This document shows positions 50,995-59,037 of a DNA stretch of 64,000 bases, one piece after another. Origin of the DNA: Oscillospiraceae bacterium (GTDB lineage Bacteria; Bacillota; Clostridia; Oscillospirales; Oscillospiraceae); contig SVMG01000002.1 in assembly GCA_015067545.1 (NCBI GenBank), forward strand, positions 248,001 to 312,000. The letters are read 5' to 3'. Both the position numbers and the translations under genes were made by a program. The notes beneath the pieces are model-generated. The model ran no database searches and was not told the origin of the DNA. It saw only the letters and a list, made by a program, of their open reading frames with translations. Position 1 is the first letter of the stretch. Each line of letters starts with the position of its first letter.

Positions 50995-53193
50995 ATGAAG
51001 ATCATCAAGCGAAACGGCGCGGAAGTCGCCTTTGATATCGAAAAGATCCGCATTGCCATCACCAAGGCCAACGAAGCAGTGGAGGAAAATGTGCGCATGA
51101 CCCCCACCCAGATCGACCGCATTGCCCGGCAGGTGCAGCTCTCCTGTGAGGAAATGGGCAGAAGCCCTGCGGTGGAGGAAATCCAGGATCTTGTGGAAAA
51201 GGCCATCATGGCCCACGGCGCTTACGAAGTAGCCAAGACCTACATCACCTACCGCTACACCCGCAGCCTGATGCGCCAGGCCAACACCACCGACGACCGG
51301 ATCCTGACCCTCATCGAGAGCAACAACGAGGAGGTCAAGCAGGAGAACGCCAACAAGAATCCCACCGTCAACGCAGTCCAGCGTGACTATATGGCCGGCG
51401 AGGTCAGCAAGGACATCGCCCGGAGAATTTTGCTTCCCCAGGATGTGGTGGCTGCTCACGATGCGGGTATCATCCACTTCCACGATGCGGACTACTATGC
51501 CCAGCATATGCACAACTGTGACCTGGTGAACCTGGAGGACATGCTCCAAAACGGCACGGTCATCTCCGGCACCATGATCGAAAAGCCCCACAGTTTTTCC
51601 ACCGCCTGCAACATTGCTACCCAAATTATTGCCCAGGTGGCATCCAACCAATACGGCGGCCAGTCCATTTCTCTGACCCACCTGGCGCCCTTTGTCCAGA
51701 TCAGCCGGGAAAAGATCCGCAAAACTGTGGAAAAAGAAATGGAAATCTACGGCGTTGCCGTTTCCGAAGAAGCCATCTCAAAAGTGGTGGAGCAGCGCCT
51801 GCGCGAAGAGATCCAGCGGGGCGTGCAGACCATCCAGTACCAGGTGGTCACCCTGATGACCACCAACGGTCAGGCCCCCTTCATCACTGTTTATATGTAT
51901 CTGAACGAGGCCCGGAACGAGCAGGAAAAGAAAGACCTGGCGCTGATCATCGAGGAAACACTCCATCAACGCATTGAGGGCGTGAAGAACGAAAAGGGCG
52001 CGTGGATCACCCCCGCTTTCCCCAAGCTGATCTATGTTTTGGAAGAAGATAACATTCGGGAGGGTACACCTTACTGGTATCTGACCCGTCTGGCTGCCCA
52101 GTGCACCGCCAAGCGGATGGTGCCCGACTACATCAGCGAAAAGAAGATGCTGGAGCTGAAGGGCGACGTTTACGTTTGCATGGGCTGCCGCTCCTTCCTT
52201 ACCCCCGACCGGTTCACCGATGCCGGTGTGGGCAACATCGCCAATGCAGGCAACTACGAGCCGGGCAAGCACAAGTATTACGGCCGGTTCAACCAGGGCG
52301 TGGTCACCATCAATCTGGTGGATGTGGCCCTGTCCTCCGGACGGGATATGGACAAGTTCTGGAAGATCTTTGACGAACGGCTGGAGCTGTGCTACAAGGG
52401 ACTGCTGTGCCGTCATGAACGGCTGAAGGGCACGCTTTCTGACGCCGCGCCCATTCTGTGGCAGTACGGCGCGCTGGCCCGTCTGCCCAAAGGTGAACCC
52501 ATCGACAAGCTGCTCTATGGCGGCTATTCCACCATTTCCCTGGGTTACGCAGGCCTTTATGAGTGCGTCAAGTACATGACAGGCCGCTCCCATACCGATG
52601 AGGCTGCCAAGCCCTTTGCGCTGCAGGTCATGCAGCACATGAACGACGCATGCAAGCTCTGGAAAGAGAAGCACAACATCGACTTCTCCCTCTACGGCAC
52701 ACCTCTGGAATCCACCACCTACAAGTTTGCAAAATGCCTGCAGCAGCGCTTCGGCATCATCCCCGGCATCACCGACCGCAGCTACATCACCAATTCCTAC
52801 CACGTCCATGTGGCTGAGGAAATCGATGCTTTCACCAAGCTGCGCTTTGAGGCCGAATTCCAGCAGCTGTCCCCCGGCGGCGCGATCTCCTACGTGGAAG
52901 TGCCCAACATGCAGCAGAATATTGACGCGGTGCTGGAGCTGATGCAGTTCATTTACGAAAATATCATGTACGCGGAGCTGAACACCAAGTCCGACTTCTG
53001 CCAGGAGTGCGGCTACAACGGAGAAATTCAGATCCGGGAGGAAGACGGCAAGCTGATCTGGGTCTGCCCCCAGTGCGGCAACACCGATCAGAGCAAAATG
53101 AATGTGGCCCGCCGTACCTGCGGCTACATCGGTACTCAGTACTGGAATCAAGGCCGTACCCAGGAGATCAAAGACCGGGTGCTGCATCTGTAA
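50995..53193 (+). CDS. nrdD: Anaerobic ribonucleoside-triphosphate reductase (class III)
   Basis: The protein has 732 residues. An N-terminal ATP-cone (KIIKRNGAEVAFDIEKI to about residue 95) is followed by the glycyl radical enzyme body, with HIHDADYYAQHMHNCDL-type motifs (here IIHFHDADYYAQHMHNCDL). Four zinc cysteines lie in CQECGYNG and CPQCGN, and the C-terminal radical glycine is in RRTCGYIGTQYWNQG. It makes deoxynucleotides without oxygen. The activase gene nrdG is not adjacent. Confidence 0.97.
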   Translation: MKIIKRNGAEVAFDIEKIRIAITKANEAVEENVRMTPTQIDRIARQVQLSCEEMGRSPAVEEIQDLVEKAIMAHGAYEVAKTYITYRYTRSLMRQANTTDDRILTLIESNNEEVKQENANKNPTVNAVQRDYMAGEVSKDIARRILLPQDVVAAHDAGIIHFHDADYYAQHMHNCDLVNLEDMLQNGTVISGTMIEKPHSFSTACNIATQIIAQVASNQYGGQSISLTHLAPFVQISREKIRKTVEKEMEIYGVAVSEEAISKVVEQRLREEIQRGVQTIQYQVVTLMTTNGQAPFITVYMYLNEARNEQEKKDLALIIEETLHQRIEGVKNEKGAWITPAFPKLIYVLEEDNIREGTPYWYLTRLAAQCTAKRMVPDYISEKKMLELKGDVYVCMGCRSFLTPDRFTDAGVGNIANAGNYEPGKHKYYGRFNQGVVTINLVDVALSSGRDMDKFWKIFDERLELCYKGLLCRHERLKGTLSDAAPILWQYGALARLPKGEPIDKLLYGGYSTISLGYAGLYECVKYMTGRSHTDEAAKPFALQVMQHMNDACKLWKEKHNIDFSLYGTPLESTTYKFAKCLQQRFGIIPGITDRSYITNSYHVHVAEEIDAFTKLRFEAEFQQLSPGGAISYVEVPNMQQNIDAVLELMQFIYENIMYAELNTKSDFCQECGYNGEIQIREEDGKLIWVCPQCGNTDQSKMNVARRTCGYIGTQYWNQGRTQEIKDRVLHL

Positions 53194-53202
53194 TTTTACA
53201 AT

Positions 53203-53243
53203 AAACGCTCCCCGTCAGCTAACGGGGAGCGTTCTTGTTTTTA
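53203..53243 (+). terminator. Terminator of nrdD
   Basis: AACGCTCCCCGT, CAGCTA and ACGGGGAGCGTT form a hairpin followed by CTTGTTTTT. Confidence 0.9.
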
Positions 53244-53251
53244 TCCATCTC

Positions 53252-53364
53252 GCCTCTCCCTTTGGGAGAGGTGGCAAAAATCTTTGATTTTTGCCGGAGA
53301 GGGTGTCGATATTTTCCCTCTCAGTCGCGCTTTACAGCGCGCCAGCTCTCCCATAGGGAGAGCC
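53252..53364. repeat. Family C palindromic repeat between nrdD and sigK
   Basis: The arms are GCCTCTCCCTTTGGGAGAGG and GCTCTCCCATAGGGAGAGCC, with AAAAATCTTTGATTTTT inside. Confidence 0.8.
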
Positions 53365-53442
53365 AAGGCGTAGTGCGTACGTAAAAATTGCAGGAAAATG
53401 GACGGGCAATGGGCAATAGAGTATACCCAGGAGGTGGGAAAC

Positions 53443-54120
53443 TTGATTCCTGCGGTATGGCTCATGCTGGGATCGCTGCTGTATTCCCTGCAGCTTTCCT
53501 CCGGCAGCTTCCCCCGGCCTCTGACGGCCAAGGAGGAGGCCTACTACTTAGATCTGGCATCCAAGGGTGACCTGGAGGCCCGGAATATTCTTGTGGAGCG
53601 CAACCTGCGCCTGGTTGCCCATATTATGAAAAAATACTACACCCAAACTTCCGACCAGGAGGACTTGATCTCCATCGGCACCATCGGACTGATCAAGGGG
53701 ATCTCCACATTTGACACCTCGAAGGGAGCGCGCCTGGCTACCTACGCCGCCCGCTGCGTGGAAAATGAAATTTTAATGCATTTTCGCTCCCAGAAAAAGT
53801 CCAGCCAGGATGTGTCATTGTCGGATTATATCGAAACCGGCAGCGACGGAGCAGCGCTGTCGCTGATGGATGTGGTCGCCGAGGAGGAAGACCTGTTGGA
53901 GACCGTCAGCACCCGGGAGCGCATCGCTCAGGTGCGTCGGGCGGTGCAGGAGCGGCTGGATGACCGGGAGAAGCAGGTGATCCTCCTTCGCTACGGCCTG
54001 CAGGGCTGTGATCCTCAACGTCAGCGAGAGGTTGCGAAGATCCTGAACATCAGCCGCAGCTATGTTTCCCGGATCGAAAAACGGGCTTTGCAGAAATTAC
54101 AACAGGAATTGCAGGAATAA
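53443..54120 (+). CDS. sigK: Sporulation sigma factor SigK (pro-sigma-K)
   Basis: I choose the TTG at 53443 because AGGAGGTG lies six bases upstream; the ATG at 53398 lacks such a site. The protein has 225 residues. A hydrophobic pro-sequence of about 20 residues (IPAVWLMLGSLLYSLQLSSG) precedes FPRPLTAKEE. Region 2 holds ARNILVERNLRLVAHIMKKYY and DLISIGTIGLIKGI, and region 4 ends ISRSYVSRIEKRALQKL. Sigma-K drives late mother-cell genes. The gene is whole, without a skin-type insertion. Confidence 0.94.
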   Translation: MIPAVWLMLGSLLYSLQLSSGSFPRPLTAKEEAYYLDLASKGDLEARNILVERNLRLVAHIMKKYYTQTSDQEDLISIGTIGLIKGISTFDTSKGARLATYAARCVENEILMHFRSQKKSSQDVSLSDYIETGSDGAALSLMDVVAEEEDLLETVSTRERIAQVRRAVQERLDDREKQVILLRYGLQGCDPQRQREVAKILNISRSYVSRIEKRALQKLQQELQE

Positions 54121-54136
54121 TCTATCCATAGAAAAC

Positions 54137-54243
54137 GGCTCCCCTTTGAGGGGAGCTGCCGAATGAATATGAGGCTGAGGGGTGTTATTTCTTTTACTGA
54201 CACCCCTCCGGCCTTTCAGGCCACCTCCCCTCAGAGGGGAGGC
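54137..54243. repeat. Family A palindromic repeat after sigK
   Basis: The arms are GGCTCCCCTTTGAGGGGAGC and CTCCCCTCAGAGGGGAGGC, with GACACCCCTCCGGCC inside. Confidence 0.8.
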
Positions 54244-54249
54244 TTTTTA

Positions 54250-54278
54250 TTGACAATCCTCTTTCTTTTTGGTATAAT
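54250..54278 (+). promoter_or_regulatory. Sigma-A promoter of queT
   Basis: TTGACA (54250-54255) and TATAAT (54273-54278) are 17 bases apart, just before the riboswitch. Confidence 0.88.
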
Positions 54279-54291
54279 TTTTTAACTTCAT

Positions 54292-54333
54292 AGGACAGTT
54301 CGCAACCATCCTGTCTGAAAACAAAACTAGGGA
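54292..54333 (+). promoter_or_regulatory. PreQ1-I riboswitch
   Basis: GGACAG and CTGTCT close a stem whose loop reads TTCGCAACCATC. It is followed by an A-rich tail, GAAAACAAAACTAGGGAC, which fits the preQ1-I pseudoknot with its AACTARGGA end. The downstream gene carries a queuosine-precursor transporter, which agrees. Binding of preQ1 would shut down queT. Confidence 0.85.
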
Positions 54334-54339
54334 CTTTTT

Positions 54340-54370
54340 GATGGGCGCTTTGCGCCCATCTTTTCCTTTT
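54340..54370 (+). terminator. Riboswitch-controlled terminator
   Basis: GATGGGCGC, TTT and GCGCCCATC form a strong hairpin followed by TTTTCCTTTT, seven bases after the riboswitch and before the queT ribosome site. Confidence 0.88.
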
Positions 54371-54382
54371 AAGGAGCATTTC

Positions 54383-54886
54383 ATGAGAAAAAATACCCGT
54401 TTCTTAATCCACAGCGCCATGATCGCCGCCCTTTACATGGTGCTGACCCATTTGCAAAATCTGATCTTCCCGGATTCCACCTCCTTCGTCATCCAGTTCC
54501 GGGCATCGGAGGCGCTGTGCGTGCTGGCATTTTTCACCCCGGCGGCCGTTCCCGGGCTGACCTTAGGCACTCTGCTTTTTAATATCACCTTCCCGGCTCT
54601 GCCTCTGGATTTTCTGCTGGGCAGCCTCGCCACCCTGCTGGCGGCATTGTGTATGCACAAAAGCAGAGCGTTGACCCTCAAGGGCTATCCCCTTGTGGGG
54701 CTTTTGATGCCTGCCCTTTGGAACGGACTGATCGTAGGCTGGGAGCTGGCGGTGGTCATCGGCGGCGGATTTGTCTACAACGCCGTCACCGTGGCCCTTG
54801 GCGAGCTGGCAGTTCTGCTGAGCCTGGGAAGCGCCCTGTACTACGCTCTGCGCATCCGCGGATTGGACAAAAAGCTGTTTGGATAA
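54383..54886 (+). CDS. queT: QueT, queuosine-precursor ECF transporter substrate subunit
   Basis: The protein has 167 residues from the ATG at 54383, with AAGGAG upstream. There are five or six membrane segments. The N-terminus IHSAMIAALYMVLTHLQNLI and the loop IQFRASEALCVLAFF are typical of QueT, and NITFPALPLDFLLGSLATLLAA follows. It captures preQ1 or a related precursor and works with a shared ECF energising module encoded elsewhere. The preQ1-I riboswitch upstream supports the assignment. Confidence 0.93.
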   Translation: MRKNTRFLIHSAMIAALYMVLTHLQNLIFPDSTSFVIQFRASEALCVLAFFTPAAVPGLTLGTLLFNITFPALPLDFLLGSLATLLAALCMHKSRALTLKGYPLVGLLMPALWNGLIVGWELAVVIGGGFVYNAVTVALGELAVLLSLGSALYYALRIRGLDKKLFG

Positions 54887-54895
54887 GGCACAAAC

Positions 54896-54946
54896 CCTCC
54901 CCCGGGGGAGGGTTTTATCGGACGACCATTGGTCGTCCGTTTTTTT
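54896..54946 (+). terminator. Double hairpin terminator after queT
   Basis: AAACCCTCCCCCGGGGGAGGGTTT comes first, and GGACGACC, ATT and GGTCGTCC followed by GTTTTTTT comes second. The second is a clear intrinsic terminator. Confidence 0.88.
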
Positions 54947-54947
54947 A

Positions 54948-54975
54948 TTGAAAAATGGCGAAAATGTGGTATACT
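54948..54975 (+). promoter_or_regulatory. Sigma-A promoter of the DUF2156-GNAT pair
   Basis: TTGAAA (54948-54953) and TATACT (54970-54975) are 16 bases apart. Confidence 0.65.
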
Positions 54976-54997
54976 ACTCCTAAAAGGATGTGTAAAA

Positions 54998-55909
54998 ATG
55001 ATCGATTTTCAAAAAATAGACCTTGCCTGCAAGGATGAATACAACAAATATTTGCAGGGCAGCACCGAACGGGGCTGTGAGTATTCCCTCACCAATCTGT
55101 ATATGTGGGGTCGGCAAAAGGCCGCCTTTTTGCACGGCTGTCTTGCCCTGTTTTCCCAATTCCAGCGCAAAAGCGTATACCCCTTCCCTGTGGGCGATGG
55201 GGATGTGGGCGCGGTGCTGGATGCCATCATCCAGGATGCCCGGGAGCGGGGTCTGCAGTGCCGCCTGGCCTCCATGACCGCCGCCGACTGTGCCGTTTTG
55301 GAGGAGCGCTATCCCGGCCAGTTCCAATTTCACCCGGATCGGGACAGCTGTGACTATATCTATAATATTGAGGAATTGGCTGCCCTTCCGGGCCGGAAAT
55401 TTCAGCGCAAGCGCAATCACCTGAACCGGTTTCGGCAGAATCATCCCCAGTGCCGCATGGTGAGCATCACCCGGGAGCTCCTCCCCCAGGTCACAGCCAT
55501 GGCGCAGCAGTGGTATGCGCAGCGTATGGCATCCGACCCCAACAACGATTTTCTGCTGGAGCAGAAGGCTCTGAACCGGGCATTTGCCCATTGGGAGGAG
55601 CTGGGGCTGGAGGGCGCAGTCCTAATGGAGGATGACAGAATCCTGGCCATGGCCGCCGGCTCATTTCTGGACGAAAATACCTTTGATGTGCATTTTGAGA
55701 AGGCTCTGGAGGATGTGGACGGAGCATATGCGGCCATCAACCAGGCTTTTTCCGCCCATCTGCAGAATAAATATCCCGCCCTGCGGTGGCTGAACCGGGA
55801 GGACGACCTGGGTCTGCCGGGTCTGCGCAAAGCGAAGCTGTCCTACTGCCCGGACCACCTGGTGGTAAAATTTTGGGCAAACCTTTTGGAGGAAGACGAT
55901 GAACATTGA
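54998..55909 (+). CDS. DUF2156 / phosphatidylglycerol lysyltransferase-like protein
   Basis: I start at the ATG at 54998, with AAAAGGATG upstream, giving 303 residues. The sequence matches the DUF2156 (LPG synthase C-terminal) fold, a double GNAT-like unit: TNLYMWG near residue 35, LPGRKFQRKRNHLNRF near 135, and AYAAINQAFSAHLQNKYPALRWLNREDDLGLPGLRKAKLSY near the end. Such proteins use aminoacyl-tRNA in related enzymes, but this one lacks the membrane half of MprF. It overlaps a GNAT gene by 11 bases. Confidence 0.88.
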   Translation: MIDFQKIDLACKDEYNKYLQGSTERGCEYSLTNLYMWGRQKAAFLHGCLALFSQFQRKSVYPFPVGDGDVGAVLDAIIQDARERGLQCRLASMTAADCAVLEERYPGQFQFHPDRDSCDYIYNIEELAALPGRKFQRKRNHLNRFRQNHPQCRMVSITRELLPQVTAMAQQWYAQRMASDPNNDFLLEQKALNRAFAHWEELGLEGAVLMEDDRILAMAAGSFLDENTFDVHFEKALEDVDGAYAAINQAFSAHLQNKYPALRWLNREDDLGLPGLRKAKLSYCPDHLVVKFWANLLEEDDEH

Positions 55910-56651
55910 TTATCCCAATCAGGAACAAACCGATGCGCTGCGCGCCCTTTGGCAGGAGGCCTTCGGGGATGACGATGCCTTTTTGGATCGGTTTTATTCC
56001 TACGGCTTCGCCCCGGATCGCTGCCGCTGTGTGACGGTGGACGGGGAGCTTGCCGCGGCACTTTACTGGTTCGACTGCCTGTATCAGGGTCAGCCCCTGG
56101 CATATCTGTACGGCGTGGCCACCGCAAAGCGCCATCGGGGGAAGGGGCTTTGCCGCGCACTGGCGGAAAACGCCCACCAGCATCTGAAATATTTGGGCTA
56201 CGCCGGAGCGATCCTGGTGCCTGCCCACGAAAAACTGTCACAAATGTACGAAAAAATGGGCTACCGTCCCTGCACCTCGGTGTCGGAATTTGTCTGCGAG
56301 GCAGGAACCGAGCCTGCCATAATGCGCCAGGTGGACGCTGAGCAGTTCCGGCTGCTGCGCCGTCAGTTTCTGCCGGAGGACGGCGTGGTGCAGGAAGGGG
56401 ACAGCCTGGAATTTCTGCAAACCATGACTGATTTTTACGCCGGCGAGGATTTCCTTGTCTGCGTTTCCCGGGAGGAGGAATTTTTCGCCCCGGAGCTCTT
56501 GGGAAATGCGCAGGCCGCACCGGGAATTTTGGCAGCTCTGCGGAAAAATCAGGGACATTTCCGCGGCCCCGGAGCAGGAAAACCCTTCGCCATGTACCTG
56601 AGTCTGTCCGATTGCCCCGCGCCCGGCTATTTTGGCCTGGCTTTCGACTGA
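55899..56651 (+). CDS. GNAT family acetyltransferase
   Basis: The protein has 250 residues. The acetyl-CoA site is in LYGVATAKRHRGKGLCRALAENAHQHL (motif A, RxxGxG/A as RHRGKG). Tyr in MYEKMGYRPC is in the usual acid position. The C-terminal 110 residues form an extra domain of unknown role. It is coupled to the DUF2156 gene, so both may act on the same product, perhaps a peptide or amino acid. The substrate is unknown. Confidence 0.88.
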   Translation: MNIDYPNQEQTDALRALWQEAFGDDDAFLDRFYSYGFAPDRCRCVTVDGELAAALYWFDCLYQGQPLAYLYGVATAKRHRGKGLCRALAENAHQHLKYLGYAGAILVPAHEKLSQMYEKMGYRPCTSVSEFVCEAGTEPAIMRQVDAEQFRLLRRQFLPEDGVVQEGDSLEFLQTMTDFYAGEDFLVCVSREEEFFAPELLGNAQAAPGILAALRKNQGHFRGPGAGKPFAMYLSLSDCPAPGYFGLAFD

Positions 56652-56732
56652 TTTTTTGTATTTTTTTCTTGCATCTTGAAAACCACGGATATATAATGAT
56701 GCTATAAATTGGAAATTTACGGAGGGCTCTCT

Positions 56733-57713
56733 ATGACAAACAATATTCGTCCCGCATCCATGGAAAGAATCACCACCCCGGCTCTTGCCCAGGCGTTTAT
56801 CGACGAGCAGGTGGCCGCAGTTCGCGCGCAGGTGGGCGACAAGAAAGTCCTGCTGGCCCTCAGTGGCGGCGTGGATTCGTCCGTGGTCGCAGCACTTCTC
56901 ATCAAGGCCATTGGCCGTCAGCTGGTGTGCGTCCATGTGAACCACGGCCTCATGCGCAAGGGTGAAAGTGAGCAGGTCATTGAGGTATTCGGCAAGGAGC
57001 TGGATGCCAATCTGATCTATGTGGATGCTACCGACCGCTTTTTGGATCTGCTGGCCGGGGTCGCCGAGCCGGAGCGCAAGCGCAAGATCATCGGCGGCGA
57101 GTTCATCAAGGTCTTTGACGAGGAAGCTGCCAAGCTGGAGGGCATTTCCTTCCTGGCACAGGGCACGATCTATCCCGACATTTTGGAATCCGACGGTGTG
57201 AAGGCACACCACAATGTGGGCGGCCTGCCGGAGGATATGCAGATGGAACTGGTTGAGCCGGTGAAGCTGCTTTACAAGGACGAAGTCCGTGTGGTGGGCG
57301 AGGCCCTGGGTCTTCCCCATGCCATGGTCTACCGCCAGCCCTTCCCCGGCCCCGGTCTGGGCGTACGCTGCCTGGGTGCCATCACCCGGGATCGGCTGCA
57401 TGCTCTGCGGGAAGCGGATGCCATTTTGCGGGCAGAATTTGACAACTGCGGCCTCGCAGAAAAGGTGTGGCAGTACTTCATCGCCGTGCCGGATATGAAG
57501 AGCGTTGGCGTGCGTGACGGCAAGCGGTACGAGGGCTGGCCGGCAATCATCCGGGCGGTGAACACCACCGATGCCATGACCGCCACCATTGAGGAGATCC
57601 CCTACGCCGTTCTGCACAAGATCACAAACCGCATCACCGCCGAGGTCGACGGCATCAACCGAGTCCTGCTGGATCTGACGCCCAAGCCCATCGGCACAAT
57701 CGAGTGGGAATAA
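56733..57713 (+). CDS. guaA: GMP synthase, ATP-pyrophosphatase subunit without glutaminase domain
   Basis: I start at the ATG at 56733, after ACGGAGGG, giving 326 residues against about 510-525 for the fused bacterial enzyme. The PP-loop is LALSGGVDSSVVAAL, and the C-terminal dimer domain is complete, ending KPIGTIEWE. It adenylates XMP and adds ammonia to make GMP. The N-terminal glutamine amidotransferase is not in this frame nor just upstream, where a GNAT gene stands. It resembles the split archaeal type. An integrative element lies directly downstream. Confidence 0.92.
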   Translation: MTNNIRPASMERITTPALAQAFIDEQVAAVRAQVGDKKVLLALSGGVDSSVVAALLIKAIGRQLVCVHVNHGLMRKGESEQVIEVFGKELDANLIYVDATDRFLDLLAGVAEPERKRKIIGGEFIKVFDEEAAKLEGISFLAQGTIYPDILESDGVKAHHNVGGLPEDMQMELVEPVKLLYKDEVRVVGEALGLPHAMVYRQPFPGPGLGVRCLGAITRDRLHALREADAILRAEFDNCGLAEKVWQYFIAVPDMKSVGVRDGKRYEGWPAIIRAVNTTDAMTATIEEIPYAVLHKITNRITAEVDGINRVLLDLTPKPIGTIEWE

Positions 57714-57796
57714 TCCTACACTTCTAAAAACCCCTGATTTCAAGGGATTTTACAGTTCTCGTTTTGCTATTGACAGCAATATGACAGCAAAAAATC

Positions 57797-57833
57797 GAAG
57801 ATGCTCTGCTTTTTACGGCAGAGCATCTTTTTA
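57797..57833. terminator. Terminator between guaA and the island
   Basis: AAGATGCTCTGC, a short loop and GCAGAGCATCTT form a hairpin with T runs on both strands. Two TGACAGCAA direct repeats (about 57772-57788) lie just before it and could be integrase arm sites. Confidence 0.8.
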
Positions 57834-57842
57834 TGCTTTTAG

Positions 57843-58199
57843 TCAGTTTGGGATTGACACCAAACCTTTATCATTAAAATCTTTAATAAATTGCTCTTTT
57901 GTTACACCATACTTATTTAGCAAAGGGAGAGTTATGGGTGCTAATACATTTTCTCCTGCTGACAATCGCTTAAAAGAAGGAATGGAGTTTACATCGAGGA
58001 AAAAGAAAATATCAACTTCTCCGACAATGACATCCATCTTGCTTTTCACAATTAGTAATCGTGTTCCTTCTGGAAGATATGGTAAGTTTCCTTCGGTAAC
58101 TGCAATCGCATTAATAACCAAGTCGTTATAACTCATTGACTTATATATGGTTCCATAAACATCTCTTTGCTTCTTTATTTTACCTGTATTACATTTCAT
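57843..58199 (-). CDS. Island protein of unknown function, 118 residues
   Basis: A clean AAAAGGAG precedes the ATG. The protein is soluble and shows no domain I know. Features are a basic start (MKCNTGKIKKQRDVYG), a hydrophobic core LPEGTRLLIVKSKMDVIVGEVDIFFFLDV and a final helix KYGVTKEQFIKDFND. It is the outermost gene of the island, next to guaA, and AT-rich. It follows the int unit on the same strand after a terminator at 58237-58268, so it may have its own promoter. Confidence 0.75.
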   Translation of the reverse strand: MKCNTGKIKKQRDVYGTIYKSMSYNDLVINAIAVTEGNLPYLPEGTRLLIVKSKMDVIVGEVDIFFFLDVNSIPSFKRLSAGENVLAPITLPLLNKYGVTKEQFIKDFNDKGLVSIPN

Positions 58200-58236
58200 T
58201 TTTAATAACTCCTTTTAATTTATTTTAAAGTTAGTG

Positions 58237-58268
58237 AGTGCTCCGATTTTTTATCGGAGCACTTTTTG
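58237..58268 (-). terminator. Terminator inside the island
   Basis: GTGCTCCGAT, a T-rich loop and ATCGGAGCAC form a hairpin after the 144-residue gene. The plus strand continues in TTTTT, while the minus strand is weaker. Confidence 0.65.
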
Positions 58269-58703
58269 TTACCAAGTTCTGACAAGACCCTTGGCGGGGG
58301 TCAGTTTTATACCAATAGAGCCGATTTCAGAACAGAATGGGTCATCCCGATTGACTACATAGGCAATGGTTTCGCCGTTCCTTATGAGTTGCTGGTCGGC
58401 TTCCCATTCGTTTCTGTGCCTGCTCACATACAGGTAGGCATCCATCGTGCCATACTCTGTGTAACTGCGGACGACCATATAAACACGAGCACCGTGTTCC
58501 GCTTCCCAAGACCTGATTTCTTCCAATTCCTTGTCATCGACCCAGTAGAAAGCACCGAAGGGCGGTTCGCTTTTGCTGATGCGACCTTCCTCTGCGAACT
58601 GTCGGATGGTTTCGTCGTGTACACACAACATACCCATTCGTTTAACCGCTTCGATATGCTGCTCATCTACCTGAAAGGTAAGACCGTTTACCTCAACTGT
58701 CAC
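58269..58703 (-). CDS. Island protein of unknown function, 144 residues
   Basis: I start at a GTG at 58703, eight bases after AAGGGGG; a GTG at 58712 is also possible. The protein begins MTVEVNGLTFQVDEQHIEAV and contains CVHDETIRQFAEEGRISKSEPPFGAFYWV, which suggests a helix-turn-helix-like segment. YMVVRSYTEYGTMDAYLYVSRHRNEWEADQQL follows. I do not recognise the family. It overlaps the MobC-like gene by 11 bases and so belongs to the xis-int unit. Confidence 0.72.
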   Translation of the reverse strand: MTVEVNGLTFQVDEQHIEAVKRMGMLCVHDETIRQFAEEGRISKSEPPFGAFYWVDDKELEEIRSWEAEHGARVYMVVRSYTEYGTMDAYLYVSRHRNEWEADQQLIRNGETIAYVVNRDDPFCSEIGSIGIKLTPAKGLVRTW

Positions 58704-59037
58704 TTGCTTCACCCCCTTCGTCTGTCGGAGAGAGTTTTGCAATCAACTCTAACAGGTATTTGATGTTTTCGAGTACATCGGTGGACTGGTCTATCTGTTC
58801 CAGTCGTTTCAGTTCTTCGGTGAGACTTACAAGGTAATCACGAAGATACTTCTGAACACGGATGTTTGGATGCACTATGATGTCCTCACAGAGCAATCGT
58901 TTTGTGCAATAGTCTTGCTTGGTAAGTCCCGAAGTCAGCACCATCATATTGATGGTGTCTGACTCTTGCGGGGAAACCCGAAAACCGACAGTTATGCTTC
59001 GCCATCTTCGCTTGTTATCACGGTTCTTTTCAGACAT
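58693..59037 (-). CDS. MobC-like / ribbon-helix-helix protein
   Basis: The protein has 114 residues from the ATG at 59037, with AAGGGGGG upstream. The segment RWRSITVGFRVSPQESDTIN then LTSGLTKQDYCTKRLLCE matches the MobC-type relaxosome pattern (R-x-RlSpeE and gls.s.yi). A helical tail with VSLTEELKRLEQID follows. MobC helps relaxases open DNA at oriT in mobile elements; no relaxase is visible in this part. It overlaps the integrase stop by eight bases. Confidence 0.7.
   Translation of the reverse strand: MSEKNRDNKRRWRSITVGFRVSPQESDTINMMVLTSGLTKQDYCTKRLLCEDIIVHPNIRVQKYLRDYLVSLTEELKRLEQIDQSTDVLENIKYLLELIAKLSPTDEGGEASDS

Noticed and set aside
53398-53442. The upstream ATG as the sigK start
   Set aside because: It has no good ribosome site, whereas the TTG at 53443 has AGGAGGTG at ideal distance and gives a normal pro-sequence length.
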